Source: Paenibacillus cellulosilyticus (GTDB taxonomy: Bacteria > Bacillota > Bacilli > Paenibacillales > Paenibacillaceae). From it: DNA of 64,000 bases. The DNA lies in assembly GCF_003182255.1 (NCBI RefSeq), contig NZ_QGTQ01000017.1:62001-126000 (forward strand). Reading direction: 5' to 3'. Below the pieces are notes generated by a model, which worked only from the letters and a program-made list of their open reading frames with translations, made no database searches and was not told where the DNA came from. The translations under genes were made by a program, and so were the position numbers. Below, in pieces: positions 1 to 9,163 of the stretch (positions are counted from its first letter, which is position 1; the number at the start of each line of letters is the position of its first letter).

Positions 1-422
1 CAAAAAACTATAATGGCGAGATCAAAGGCACCCGTTCCGATAAGTATTGGAGTGTAAGTAATCGTTTCAAGATGTACAATCCGCTCATGCAAAACTATGG
101 GCATATTAAGGCGCTCGAGGCTCAGCTTGGTGAATATAAGTCGGCGAAGTATATATCGATGATTTCCTTTACGATGAGATGCAGATTCAGCATTGATCCC
201 GAACTGCGCAAAATTCATTCCGACGAACTTATCGTTTACGATGTGGAGCTGTCAGAGTTTATTAACCGGAAAATCCTTCGTTTGAAGGCTGAGCTGCCTG
301 CTGAAATATTCTCGGGCGATGACACTCGACGCATTTATGAGAAAATCAATAACATCAATATTGTAGACCCTCAAATTAGAGCTGAGCATGTTCATAAGAT
401 GAAAAGTGGAAAAACGGAATAA
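1..422 (+). CDS. NERD (nuclease-related) domain protein, 3' part only
   Basis: The reading frame is open from base 3 to the stop at 420-422, so the 5' end lies outside the window. The visible part starts in the middle of a NERD domain: NGEIKGTRSDKYW followed by NPLMQNYGHIKAL, the family's conserved GEI-G-YW and NP-QN-H-L blocks. The upstream part of the fold, which normally carries the acidic and VEVK-like residues, is not in view. The last ~100 residues resemble the usual strand-helix C-terminus of small NERD proteins (IVYDVELSEFINRK). NERD proteins are presumed nucleic-acid processing enzymes of the restriction-endonuclease fold; no specific role can be read here. A terminator follows directly. 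The internal ATG at 72 is not a likely start because the conserved motif begins before it. Confidence 0.8.
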   Translation, partial: KNYNGEIKGTRSDKYWSVSNRFKMYNPLMQNYGHIKALEAQLGEYKSAKYISMISFTMRCRFSIDPELRKIHSDELIVYDVELSEFINRKILRLKAELPAEIFSGDDTRRIYEKINNINIVDPQIRAEHVHKMKSGKTE

Positions 423-452
423 TGGACCGTTTGATGAATGAACAGGTAGAAG

Positions 453-479
453 GGGCTGTCCATCAACAGCCCTTTTTTT
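453..479 (+). terminator. Rho-independent terminator after the NERD gene
   Basis: GGGCTGT, a six-base loop, ACAGCCC, then seven T. Perfect 7-bp stem 31 bases after the stop codon. Confidence 0.85.
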
Positions 480-556
480 CACAATCCCCTTGACCCTCAC
501 ACCAATGTCACGGTTTATAATCATCTCGAATCGACCATGCAGGAGGCGTTGTGTTT

Positions 557-928
557 ATGAAAATCGGTGAGCTCTCGGCTCGGACAGGTGTCAGTATTCG
601 TTCGCTTCGTTACTATGAGGAGCAGGGACTACTGGCTCCGACGCGGAGCGATAACGGATATCGTGAATTCTCGCCGCTGGCGGAGGAGCAGGTGCGAACG
701 ATCCAGCTGTACCTTGGGCTCGGGCTGTCCACGGATCAGATCGCCGGTTTTCTGCACTGCGTCTTGAAGAACAGGGAAGCGTTCTGCAATGAGGTGCTGC
801 CGATCTACCGCGAGAAGCTTGCGGAGATCGACTCGCAGATTCATCTGCTGCAGAACATTAAGCTGAACCTGGAAGATCGCATTCGGTCGATTCTAGATGA
901 ACGGCCTGAGGGTCAATTGGAGGAATGA
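557..928 (+). CDS. MerR-family transcriptional regulator
   Basis: 123 residues. The N-terminus is a MerR winged helix-turn-helix (MKIGELSARTGVSIRSLRYY, then YEEQGLL and the YREF wing), followed by a dimerisation helix (about 75-115). ATG 557 is chosen because AGGAGG at 541-546 is 10 bases upstream; GTG 551 would leave only four. Two cysteines (C68, C77) sit at the beginning of the coiled coil, where MerR members bind metals or sense thiols, but the spacing does not fit a known metal class that I recognise. The thioredoxin gene starts 3 bases after the stop, so the two are one operon, which suggests a redox or electrophile signal. That link is inference. Confidence 0.85.
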   Translation: MKIGELSARTGVSIRSLRYYEEQGLLAPTRSDNGYREFSPLAEEQVRTIQLYLGLGLSTDQIAGFLHCVLKNREAFCNEVLPIYREKLAEIDSQIHLLQNIKLNLEDRIRSILDERPEGQLEE

Positions 929-931
929 GAG

Positions 932-1252
932 ATGAGCCTGCCCGTTGTTGACGTAAGCAGCTTTGACCAAGCGATTCAGTCGAATGAGCTGACGTTTGTT
1001 GATTTTAGCGCGAAATGGTGCCCGCCTTGCAAAGTGCTGCATCCACTGCTGGAGGAGCTGCAGCAGGAGGAAGGGGGGCGAGTGTCAATCGCTTATGTGG
1101 ATTGCGATGAATCGCCTGAGCTGTCCTCGCGGTTCGGCGTCATGTCGATGCCGACGGTGATTCTGTTCCATAATGGTGAACCAGTCGAGAAGCTGATCGG
1201 TCTGCGACCGAAGGAAGTATACCGGACGTTACTGGGTCGGTATACCGTTTAA
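932..1252 (+). CDS. Thioredoxin-family protein with CPPC active site
   Basis: 106 residues, the usual length of a cytoplasmic thioredoxin. The active site is WCPPC (W29, C30, C33) instead of the canonical WCGPC, and the cis-proline is in SMPT (P74). There is no signal peptide or membrane segment. The ribosome site GGAGG lies inside the end of the upstream MerR gene, with only 3 bases between the genes, so the pair is co-transcribed. A proline in place of glycine in the CxxC dipeptide alters the redox potential in characterised thioredoxins, so this may be a dedicated partner of the MerR-controlled response and not the housekeeping TrxA. Confidence 0.9.
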   Translation: MSLPVVDVSSFDQAIQSNELTFVDFSAKWCPPCKVLHPLLEELQQEEGGRVSIAYVDCDESPELSSRFGVMSMPTVILFHNGEPVEKLIGLRPKEVYRTLLGRYTV

Positions 1253-1270
1253 GTAAGTCGTCTGTTCAAG

Positions 1271-1297
1271 AGAGGTCCGAATTCGGATCTCTTTTTT
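1271..1297 (+). terminator. Terminator after the merR-trx operon
   Basis: AGAGGTCCGAATTCGGATCTCT palindrome (one G-T type mismatch pair) followed by a T run, 18 bases after the thioredoxin stop. Confidence 0.75.
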
Positions 1298-1349
1298 AGT
1301 TATAATTAGAGGAGAGCAACAGCCATCTGAACGAGTAGGAAGTGAACCC

Positions 1350-1739
1350 ATGATCGAAGTAGCAGCTGCCATCATCGAAGACGAGCAAGGCCGGATCCTG
1401 ATTGCAAGACGCAAGCCGGGCAAGTCGCAGGCGGGCTTGTGGGAGTTTCCCGGTGGCAAGATCGAGCAAGGCGAGCTTGCGGAAGACTGTCTTCGTCGAG
1501 AGCTCATGGAAGAGATGCAAATTAACATCGCACCCTACGCTTATTTCGGTGTGAACGATCATCACTATGGCGCGACGCATATTCGGCTCATTGCTTATCG
1601 AGCGCGGTATATGAGCGGTCAGATTGCCTTGGTCGATCATGATGAGTACCGATGGATCACCACGTGCGATCTCACGGAATTCACTTTCGCCCCTGCGGAC
1701 GTGAAGTTTGTCGAGATGCTCCAGCATTCAGCGTCTTAA
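1350..1739 (+). CDS. Nudix hydrolase (MutT/NTP-pyrophosphohydrolase type)
   Basis: 129 residues, single Nudix fold. The Nudix box runs from G36 to I58: G36-x5-E42-x7-R50-E51-x2-E54-E55, so all metal-binding glutamates are present. The consensus glycine three residues after the last glutamates is a glutamine (Q57), a mild deviation. The opening IEVAAAIIEDEQGRILIARR and the GLWEFPGGK segment are typical of (8-oxo-)dGTP pyrophosphohydrolases of the MutT class, which remove oxidised nucleotides. A TATAAT sits at 1301-1306. The gene is monocistronic and convergent with the ABC ATPase. The substrate cannot be fixed from sequence. Confidence 0.88.
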   Translation: MIEVAAAIIEDEQGRILIARRKPGKSQAGLWEFPGGKIEQGELAEDCLRRELMEEMQINIAPYAYFGVNDHHYGATHIRLIAYRARYMSGQIALVDHDEYRWITTCDLTEFTFAPADVKFVEMLQHSAS

Positions 1740-1762
1740 CGTACAGCAATAACAACGCACAG

Positions 1763-1799
1763 AAGGACCATGGATGCCAAACAAGCATCCATGGTCCTT
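1763..1799. terminator. Perfect 15-bp hairpin between convergent genes
   Basis: AAGGACCATGGATGC, seven-base loop, GCATCCATGGTCCTT. It lies between the Nudix gene and the end of the opposing ABC gene. There is no long T tract on either side, so termination strength is uncertain. Confidence 0.6.
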
Positions 1800-1868
1800 C
1801 ATCATGCCTCCGCTATCTCACAGCTGTTATCTCAGCTATCTCATAGCTATTCAGCATTCTTTCATTAT

Positions 1869-2645
1869 CTATTCCCCAATCCTCACATACACCCGCTCGC
1901 CATGCTGCTCCACGACAACAGGCGAATCATAGAACCCGCTGAGCACATCGGTCGTCAGCACGTCCTCGTTCCGGCCGCTGCGCACGACCTCGCCCTGCCG
2001 AATGAGCAGCGTGTGCGTGAACACCGGCAGAATCTCCTCCGTGTGATGCGTGACGAAGATGATCGTTGGCGCATCCGGGCTTTCTGCCAGCTCCTTGATG
2101 CTGTCCAGCAATCTCTCCCTTGAGAATAGGTCTAACCCGTTGCATGGCTCGTCCAGAATTAGAATACGAGGCTTCGCCATCAGCGCACGCGCGATGAGCA
2201 GCTTCTGCTTCTCGCCCTGCGAGCAGGTCCGGAACTCGCGATCCCATAGATGAGAGGCGCCTAGCTTGGCTATCAATGTGCGAGCAAGCTCTATATCTTC
2301 CTCTTCAACACGGTCATACAGGCCAATCGTCGCGTGTTTGCCGCTGATGACGATATTTTGCACACGGTCGGATGCGTACAGCTTCTCCTGCAGCGAGGTG
2401 CTGACCCAGCCGATTTCTTTGCGCAGCGCACGCAGATCGACTTCTCCGAATCGATGCCCCAGTACGCTGACCGTTCCTTCCGATGGCCAGAAGTAGCCGT
2501 TAATCAAGTTAAGCAGTGTGGTCTTGCCAGAGCCGTTGAGCCCAAGCAGCGCCCAATGCTCGCCGGGAGCCACCTGCCAATTCACATCCTTCAGCAGCGT
2601 AAGTCCTTCCCGGCGATACGTCGCATGTTCGATCTCGATAATCAT
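1869..2645 (-). CDS. ABC transporter ATP-binding protein (YlmA-like)
   Basis: 258 residues, one nucleotide-binding domain: Walker A GLNGSGKTT, signature CSQGEKQK (first residue C and E in place of the usual L-S-G-G-Q), Walker B RILILDEP, and the switch histidine in FVTHH. The start is the ATG at 2645: a GGAAGGAG site is placed correctly only for it, and the in-frame ATG at 2666 lies upstream of that site. No permease gene is adjacent, so it is either an orphan ATPase working with a distant permease or a soluble ABC protein. It resembles the stand-alone YlmA proteins of Bacillus in length and in its N-terminus. Confidence 0.85.
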   Translation of the reverse strand: MIIEIEHATYRREGLTLLKDVNWQVAPGEHWALLGLNGSGKTTLLNLINGYFWPSEGTVSVLGHRFGEVDLRALRKEIGWVSTSLQEKLYASDRVQNIVISGKHATIGLYDRVEEEDIELARTLIAKLGASHLWDREFRTCSQGEKQKLLIARALMAKPRILILDEPCNGLDLFSRERLLDSIKELAESPDAPTIIFVTHHTEEILPVFTHTLLIRQGEVVRSGRNEDVLTTDVLSGFYDSPVVVEQHGERVYVRIGE

Positions 2646-2864
2646 TTCATTCGTTCTCCTTCCCATGGGGTGGTTCGTTCAACAACAAAGCATTTGTTTA
2701 TTATATCAAAAACGGCATGAACAGCGCGTGAACGACGCTAGCCTATCAGTATAATTTAACATACCCCGCGCAGATTCGACGTACAGCGTCGTTATCTGTA
2801 GGAGACGGTACCCAAGTACAGTATAATGAACTCATATATTCAAACACGGAGAGGTCGAGGTTGG

Positions 2865-5800
2865 ATGGAGCGTGTGAACGCGCAAGTGTTGAGCTTTGAT
2901 TGGATTCGATATGACGTTATGAACTATGCCATGCAGCAAAACTTTGTCCCTATGATTCGGAAACTAACGTTTCACAACCATTTGGCTGTCGATCTGTCCG
3001 GCGTACAGGTTCGGTTGAAGGCGGAGCCAGATTTTGCAGTGGAATGGTCGAAAAATCTAGATCATATACCAGCAGGGCAGCCGATTGAGCTGGGACCGAT
3101 TCAATTACAGGTGAACGGAACGTTTCTAGCAGGATTAACCGAACGTCTGACAGGCGTTCTGTCGCTGGAAGTGACACATGAGGGGCAAGTGCTCATTCAA
3201 GAGAGTGTCAATCTGACCTTGCTTGCGTACGATCAATGGAGCGGATTAACGATGGCACCCGAGATGGTGGCCGCCTTTATTATGCCGAATCATCCGGTCG
3301 TAGCGCAGATTCTAAGAGAGGCATCGGTCTGGCTCGAGAAGTGGACGGGCAATCCGTCCTTCGATGCCTATCAGAGCCGCAATCCGAATCGCGTGCAGCA
3401 GCAGGCGGCAGCGATATATAACGCCATACAAGCGCATCAGCCGACCTATTGCGTTACCCCGGCAAGCTTCGAAGAGCTGGGACAGCGGGTTCGATTACCG
3501 GATGCGATCATTAGCACGCATAAGATGGGCAATTGTTTGGACCTATCTCTTTTATATACCGCATGTCTAGAGGCGGCGGGGCTGCATCCGCTCGTTATTT
3601 TCACCGAAGGGCACGCATTCCCTGGGGTTTGGCTGGTTGAAGAAACATTCGCGGAGAGCCTACAGGATGACATCTCTTTACTTAGCAAAAGACTTGCAGC
3701 GGGCGTGCACGAGATCAGCATCGTGGAAGCGACCGCTATGTGCGCAGGCAGCCATTCGAGTTATCAGGATGCAGCCGGGCTTGCAGCTCAACATTTGGCG
3801 CAGCCGGATCAGTTCGATGGCTTTATTGATGTGAAGCGGGCTCGTTCCAGCGGCATCCGTCCGATTCCGATTCGAATCGCCTCAGCATCAGGCGGGTTTG
3901 AATTGGTAGAGGAAGAGCTGCCTCGTAAACATTCGCATGCCTCAGGAGAGGCGCCCGAAGAGATTATCGTTCAAGCGCGCCCTGTTGAGGTCGATTCGAT
4001 CTCGATGACGAAGCTGAAGCAATGGGAGCGGAAGCTGCTGGATCTTACGCTTCGCAATACGCTGATCAACTTTCGAATGACGAAGTCGGCGCTGCCGCTG
4101 CTCCATTCACGACTAGGCGAGCTGGAGGATGCGCTGGCCGACGGACAGGAGTTTCAGCTTCTGCCGAAGCCTGTGGATTGGGATCGTTCGGATCGAAGCG
4201 CAGAATTGTTCCAGCAGGTCAGTCATGAACATCCGCTTACCCAGCTTGTCTACGAGGAGTTTCGGAGTAAACGTCTGCGTGCAGCGGTGGATGAACGGCA
4301 ATTGCTAGAGAAGGCGATCCATCTCTATCGCTCTGCCAAGCTATCGCTGGAAGAGAACGGGGCTAATACGTTGTTCCTCGCGTTTGGGCTTCTCAAATGG
4401 TACGAGTCTCCGGCGAGCGAACAGCCGCGATACGCGCCAATTGTCCTCGTTCCAGTTGAATTGGTGAGAAAAACATCGCGGGCAGGCTTCATTCTTCGCC
4501 TACGCGATGAAGAGCCGCAGGTGAACATTACGCTGTTGGAGATGCTGCGGCAGGACTTCGGCATTCAGATCAGCGGACTGGACCCGCTGCCTCGCGACGA
4601 ACACGGCATCGACCTAGCAGGCGTTTTTACGACGATCCGCCATGTCATTATGAATCTATCGCGGTGGGATATCGTGGAGTCAGCGATTATCGGCCTATTC
4701 TCGTTCAATCGATTCCTAATGTGGAACGATATTCGCAGCCGTGCAGAGGATCTGGCTCGCAATAAAGTCGTGTCCAGCCTCATAGCAGGCCGACTGAACT
4801 GGACGCCGGATATCGCATTCCCGCAGCCAGCCGAGCTGGATCAACGCTATGCACCGGATCAATTGACGCTGCCGATCAGCGCAGATTCCTCGCAGATTGC
4901 CGCGATCACGGCTGCGAACAATGAGCAAAGCTTCGTTCTGCACGGACCGCCGGGAACGGGCAAATCGCAGACGATTACGAATATGATCGCTTCCGCTCTC
5001 GCGAGCGGGAAGACGGTGTTGTTCGTCGCGGAGAAAATGGCTGCGCTTAGCGTAGTGCAGAGTAGGCTTGAAGCCATTGGTCTTGGCTCATTCTGTCTGG
5101 AGCTGCATTCGAATAAGAGCACGAAGAAGGCCGTATTGGAGCAATTAAGGCTGTCTCTGGAAGCCGCTCATAAGGCTTCGCCGGAGGATTGGAAGCAAGA
5201 GGCAACACGATTGGCTTCAGCAAGAAGTGAGCTGAACGCTTATGTGAACGCCTTGCATCGCAAGCATGATTTTGGTGCCACACTCTACGAAGCCATTGGC
5301 AGCTATGGTCGAGTAAAGACGGCAGTTTCCATAAAGGCGATTGATCCTGCCATTGCAGGTGCGATGACGCGTGAGCAATGGCTAAATTGGGACAGTGCTG
5401 CGAAGGAGCTTCGCGTTGCAGGGGAAGCAGCGGGACATCCATTCGACCATGCTTGGACGGATGCGGGTTGCAGTACGTATACGCCTGCGCTGCGTTCGCA
5501 GGCTGCTGAGCTGCTTACGTCGTACGCGAGCAACCTTATAGAGATTCAGCGGGCCTACACAGATGTAACAGAGTGGCTGGGCTATACGCACTCCGATCCG
5601 ACCCAAACGGAGCTCCAATTGGTAGAAGCCGTAATAGAGTGTATGTGCACAATGCCAACGATCGTGCCGCATAACCTGCTTCGGGCGTCGGATTGGAATC
5701 AGACAAGCGAGCAATTGATGAAGGTCGTTCAACAAGGGCGAGCTCGCAATGAATTAAGAGCCGGCTTGCAGTCTCAATTCACGGCGGATGTATTAACGCT

Positions 5801-8800
5801 GGACGCTTCCGTTGTGCTCGCAGAGTGGAAAAGTGCAGAGCTGCAATGGTTTATACCGAAGCTGCTGAAGCAGAACCGTATCTATAAGCTGCTGCGCAAG
5901 CTGGCACTGCCCGGTAGAGCTTTCACGAAGGCAGACGTCTCTGCAACACTAACAAAGGTGATTCAATACCAGGAAGCTTCGACCGCGATCAAACAGTTTG
6001 AGTCTGTGATGTCTCCTCTCCTGGGTTTGCTATGGAATAGTGGAGAGGCAGATTGGGATGCTGTTCAGCAGTTGAATGAATGGGGAGGCAGGCTGCAGCA
6101 AGCGCTCATCCGATTGCATCAGGATGCTGCTCAGGCGAAGTCAGCAGCAACCCGATTAGCGGATCAATTGATCGCTGGAGCGGACACCTTCCTTCGGCAG
6201 CGAGGACCTTCCTGCAATCTGTATGTGAACGCTAATCGCGAACGGGAGAAGCTGGAGCAGCAACTGTCAGAGCTGTTGAAGATTGATTTCGCCCGAGTGG
6301 ATGCGAAGCGGGGCAGTCAGCCTTGGTTGGATTACCGTGTCCAGATGACTTCGCAGTGGAGCGGTGCGACGGATGAGCTGCGTGAATGGTGCACCTGGCG
6401 TCTAGTAAGAGATCGTGCGGAGCAGGAGGGACTGACCTCTCTCGTCTCGGCGTACGAGTCTGGAGAGCTTCAGCACGGGGATGTTGTACCCGCATTCGAA
6501 CGGGCATGGTGGCAGGCGATCATTCATTATATTGTGGGAGAAGATCCGCAGCTGTCCGCCTTCTCAGGCAAGCTGTTCGAAGAGAAGATTAGAGCGTTCC
6601 GCGAGCTCGACGAGCGGTTCGAGCAATTAACGAGACAGGAGATCGCGGCAAGGCTGGCTTCCAACGTTCCGCCGCTAAGCAGTGCGGCTGCTTCGAGCTC
6701 GGAAGCGGGGATTTTGCTCCGGGCGATTCGAAGTGGTGGTCGTGGGCTGTCGTTGCGCAAGCTGTTCGAGCAGATTCCGAATCTATTGAATCGGTTATGT
6801 CCTTGTATGTTGATGAGCCCGATGTCTGTGGCACAGTTCGTCGACCCCAAATATGCACCGTTCGATCTGGTCGTCTTCGACGAAGCTTCGCAAATGCCAA
6901 CAAGCGAGGCCGTTGGTGCAATGGCGAGAGGACGCAATATTGTTGTCGTAGGCGATCCGAAGCAATTGCCGCCAACCAGCTTCTTCTCGGCAACGTCAGG
7001 CGAAGAGGATTCGGGTGACACGATCGTGCCGGAGGATCTGGAGAGCATCCTGGACGATTGCCTTGCGCTCGGAATGCCGCAGGAACATCTGTTATGGCAT
7101 TATCGCAGCCGTCATGAGAGCTTGATCGCGTTCAGCAATCGGTATTTCTATGAGAATAAGCTGCTCACATTCCCGTCGCCTTGGGAGCGCAGATCGAATG
7201 TGCAGTGGCACCCTGTCGAAGGCTATTATGATCGCGGCAAGACCAAACAGAATCGGGCGGAAGCGGAGCAGGTTGTTGCAGATATCGTACGTCGATTACG
7301 CAGTGCGGAGTCCCCGAAGCATAGCATCGGCGTCGTCACGTTCAACTCGATTCAACAAGGGTTGATCGAGGATCTGCTGGATGATGCTTTCCGGCAGGAC
7401 AGTGAGTTAGAGCAGCTGGCATCCCAGTTGAAGGAACCGATTTTCGTCAAAAATCTAGAAAACGTACAAGGCGACGAGCGTGATGTCATCTTGTTCTCCA
7501 TTGGCTACGGGCCGGACGGGAATGGCAAGGTGGTTCTAAACTTCGGTCCGCTCAACCGCGACGGCGGCTGGAGGCGGCTCAACGTGGCCGTATCTCGTGC
7601 ACGGCATGAGATGCATGTGTACTCCACACTGAGGGCGGAGCACCTAGATGTATCTAGGACGCAGTCGCAAGGTGTCGCGATGCTGCGATCTTTCCTTGAA
7701 TATGCGGAGAAGGGTCAAGCTGCGCTTGGTATCCAAGCCGATCAATTGACTTCTCGCCAGCAGGGCTATGAGGCGCAGATCGCAGAGCAGTTGAGGGAGA
7801 AGGGGTACAAGGTCGATCTCCATGTCGGTACGTCCGGCTACAGAATGGACTTGGCCATTGTCGATCCGGCTGATCCAGGGCATTACGTACTGGCTATTCT
7901 GACCGATGGAGCCAGCTATCGAGAGGGAGCGACGGCACGAGACCGCGAGGTGCTGCGTGAGCAAGTGCTTCGCCAGCTTGGCTGGCGTACGCACCGCGTA
8001 TGGTCGCTGGATTGGCTGGACAATCCGGGCAAAGTAATTGGCCAGATCGTTGAAGCGATACAAGCTGCGCAGTTGGATGAACGTTCCACGGAGGCGAAAC
8101 GTAGGAAGGACTCTGCTTATGCAGCAATCTTAGATAAACTGCCACGGTCAGCCGCCAAGGTTACAACCGAGACAGAACCGCCTTCGAAGAAGGCGGAGCC
8201 GCCGGTTGCTATAACTAGCAGTCAGACAACAACTGCCGCAGAGCAAGTCAGCAGCATGCAGACGTGGAGAATGCCCTATCAACCCGTTATGCTAGGCAAA
8301 GTAACGCTGCCGTCAGAGGATATCTACCAGCCGATCAATGCCAGAACGGTTCGCAAGCAGATTGAACAGGTCATTCAAGGCGAGGGGCCGATCAGTCGAT
8401 CGCTGCTCGTGCGAAGGGTGCTGCAGTCGTGGGGTGTCACGCGAACGACTTCGCGGGTGGAGCGTCATTTGGACGAGCTGATGAAGGAACTTGAGCTGCA
8501 TACGACCGAATCGGACGAGACGATATTCTATTGGCCGCAGGAACTTGATCCAGCGCGATATGAGAATTTCCGAGTAGCGGAGGAGGATCAGAATCGCAGA
8601 AATGCCGAAGATCTGCCGCCTGAAGAGATTGCGAATGCGCTGAAGGAGCTGCTGTTCAACCAAGGCAGTCTACCAGTCGAAGATATGGCGCGGGAGACGG
8701 TGAAGCTGCTGGGCTACTCCCGTACGGGCAGCGCATTGGAGCGCGCCGTACAGGCGGGGCTGCAGGTAGCGGTAGCCAAGGGCTATGTGGAGATCGAGAA

Positions 8801-8828
8801 TGGTCGGATTAGTTACCGGCGCGGATGA
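2865..8828 (+). CDS. Giant transglutaminase-like / SF1 helicase / nuclease fusion (DUF4011-DUF3320 type)
   Basis: 1987 residues from ATG 2865, chosen for the GGAGAGG/GAGG just upstream; ATG 2826 would add 13 residues but lacks a good site. Order of parts: N-terminal beta-sandwich; a transglutaminase-like domain with C224 (GNCLDLS), H250 (EGHAF) and D322 (FIDVKRA) as candidate triad; DUF4011; superfamily I helicase with Walker A GPPGTGKS at 694-701, Walker B VVFDEAS with D1339-E1340, GDPKQLPP at 1363-1370 and the motif IV-VI region ending NVAVSRAR; a restriction-endonuclease-like MTES_1575/Vsr-type domain (RMDLAIV with D1662, then the downstream LREQVLRQLGW block); and a C-terminal DUF3320. 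It is intact, monocistronic and followed by toxin-antitoxin-like genes. This architecture is known from antiphage defence collections (DUF4011-helicase-Vsr), so a defence role is likely but not shown here. Confidence 0.9.
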   Translation: MERVNAQVLSFDWIRYDVMNYAMQQNFVPMIRKLTFHNHLAVDLSGVQVRLKAEPDFAVEWSKNLDHIPAGQPIELGPIQLQVNGTFLAGLTERLTGVLSLEVTHEGQVLIQESVNLTLLAYDQWSGLTMAPEMVAAFIMPNHPVVAQILREASVWLEKWTGNPSFDAYQSRNPNRVQQQAAAIYNAIQAHQPTYCVTPASFEELGQRVRLPDAIISTHKMGNCLDLSLLYTACLEAAGLHPLVIFTEGHAFPGVWLVEETFAESLQDDISLLSKRLAAGVHEISIVEATAMCAGSHSSYQDAAGLAAQHLAQPDQFDGFIDVKRARSSGIRPIPIRIASASGGFELVEEELPRKHSHASGEAPEEIIVQARPVEVDSISMTKLKQWERKLLDLTLRNTLINFRMTKSALPLLHSRLGELEDALADGQEFQLLPKPVDWDRSDRSAELFQQVSHEHPLTQLVYEEFRSKRLRAAVDERQLLEKAIHLYRSAKLSLEENGANTLFLAFGLLKWYESPASEQPRYAPIVLVPVELVRKTSRAGFILRLRDEEPQVNITLLEMLRQDFGIQISGLDPLPRDEHGIDLAGVFTTIRHVIMNLSRWDIVESAIIGLFSFNRFLMWNDIRSRAEDLARNKVVSSLIAGRLNWTPDIAFPQPAELDQRYAPDQLTLPISADSSQIAAITAANNEQSFVLHGPPGTGKSQTITNMIASALASGKTVLFVAEKMAALSVVQSRLEAIGLGSFCLELHSNKSTKKAVLEQLRLSLEAAHKASPEDWKQEATRLASARSELNAYVNALHRKHDFGATLYEAIGSYGRVKTAVSIKAIDPAIAGAMTREQWLNWDSAAKELRVAGEAAGHPFDHAWTDAGCSTYTPALRSQAAELLTSYASNLIEIQRAYTDVTEWLGYTHSDPTQTELQLVEAVIECMCTMPTIVPHNLLRASDWNQTSEQLMKVVQQGRARNELRAGLQSQFTADVLTLDASVVLAEWKSAELQWFIPKLLKQNRIYKLLRKLALPGRAFTKADVSATLTKVIQYQEASTAIKQFESVMSPLLGLLWNSGEADWDAVQQLNEWGGRLQQALIRLHQDAAQAKSAATRLADQLIAGADTFLRQRGPSCNLYVNANREREKLEQQLSELLKIDFARVDAKRGSQPWLDYRVQMTSQWSGATDELREWCTWRLVRDRAEQEGLTSLVSAYESGELQHGDVVPAFERAWWQAIIHYIVGEDPQLSAFSGKLFEEKIRAFRELDERFEQLTRQEIAARLASNVPPLSSAAASSSEAGILLRAIRSGGRGLSLRKLFEQIPNLLNRLCPCMLMSPMSVAQFVDPKYAPFDLVVFDEASQMPTSEAVGAMARGRNIVVVGDPKQLPPTSFFSATSGEEDSGDTIVPEDLESILDDCLALGMPQEHLLWHYRSRHESLIAFSNRYFYENKLLTFPSPWERRSNVQWHPVEGYYDRGKTKQNRAEAEQVVADIVRRLRSAESPKHSIGVVTFNSIQQGLIEDLLDDAFRQDSELEQLASQLKEPIFVKNLENVQGDERDVILFSIGYGPDGNGKVVLNFGPLNRDGGWRRLNVAVSRARHEMHVYSTLRAEHLDVSRTQSQGVAMLRSFLEYAEKGQAALGIQADQLTSRQQGYEAQIAEQLREKGYKVDLHVGTSGYRMDLAIVDPADPGHYVLAILTDGASYREGATARDREVLREQVLRQLGWRTHRVWSLDWLDNPGKVIGQIVEAIQAAQLDERSTEAKRRKDSAYAAILDKLPRSAAKVTTETEPPSKKAEPPVAITSSQTTTAAEQVSSMQTWRMPYQPVMLGKVTLPSEDIYQPINARTVRKQIEQVIQGEGPISRSLLVRRVLQSWGVTRTTSRVERHLDELMKELELHTTESDETIFYWPQELDPARYENFRVAEEDQNRRNAEDLPPEEIANALKELLFNQGSLPVEDMARETVKLLGYSRTGSALERAVQAGLQVAVAKGYVEIENGRISYRRG

Positions 8829-8893
8829 TATGTTTTTAAAATACACTTGTATGATAAGATGTAAATGACATTTACAGACTGGTGGTGGTTGAA

Positions 8894-9163
8894 GTGGAGA
8901 AAATCTTAACGACGCAAGACCTAATGGATCAATTTTCAAACATGAATAAAGACAACTCTGTGTGTCAGATTTACATTCCTGGCAAAGGGAAGTTTACGAT
9001 TGTGTTGCAGGAAGAAGATCCGAAGTCTATCGCATCAGAGGTACGTACTAATCCATCGCTGAAGCAGTTAATCAATGAAAGCATGGAGGCTTACCATAGT
9101 GGAGACTCTGCTTCTACAACCGATCTGTTGAGAGCGTTGAAGCCGAAAGACTTTGAGAAATGA
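8894..9163 (+). CDS. Antitoxin-like small protein
   Basis: 89 residues from GTG 8894 (GGTGG 8 bases upstream); GTG 8882 and GTG 8885 are alternatives. The C-terminal half, NPSLKQLINESMEAYHSGD followed by STTDLLRALKPKDF, has the pattern of RelB/Phd-like antitoxins (a helix, then a short hydrophobic tail that wraps the toxin). The N-terminal half (VCQIYIPGKGKFTIVLQEED) would be the DNA-binding or dimerisation part. The gene overlaps the following 41-codon frame by 4 bases (ATGA), the coupling typical of antitoxin-toxin pairs. It is not a confident family match; the function is inferred from pattern and layout. Confidence 0.6.
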   Translation: MEKILTTQDLMDQFSNMNKDNSVCQIYIPGKGKFTIVLQEEDPKSIASEVRTNPSLKQLINESMEAYHSGDSASTTDLLRALKPKDFEK

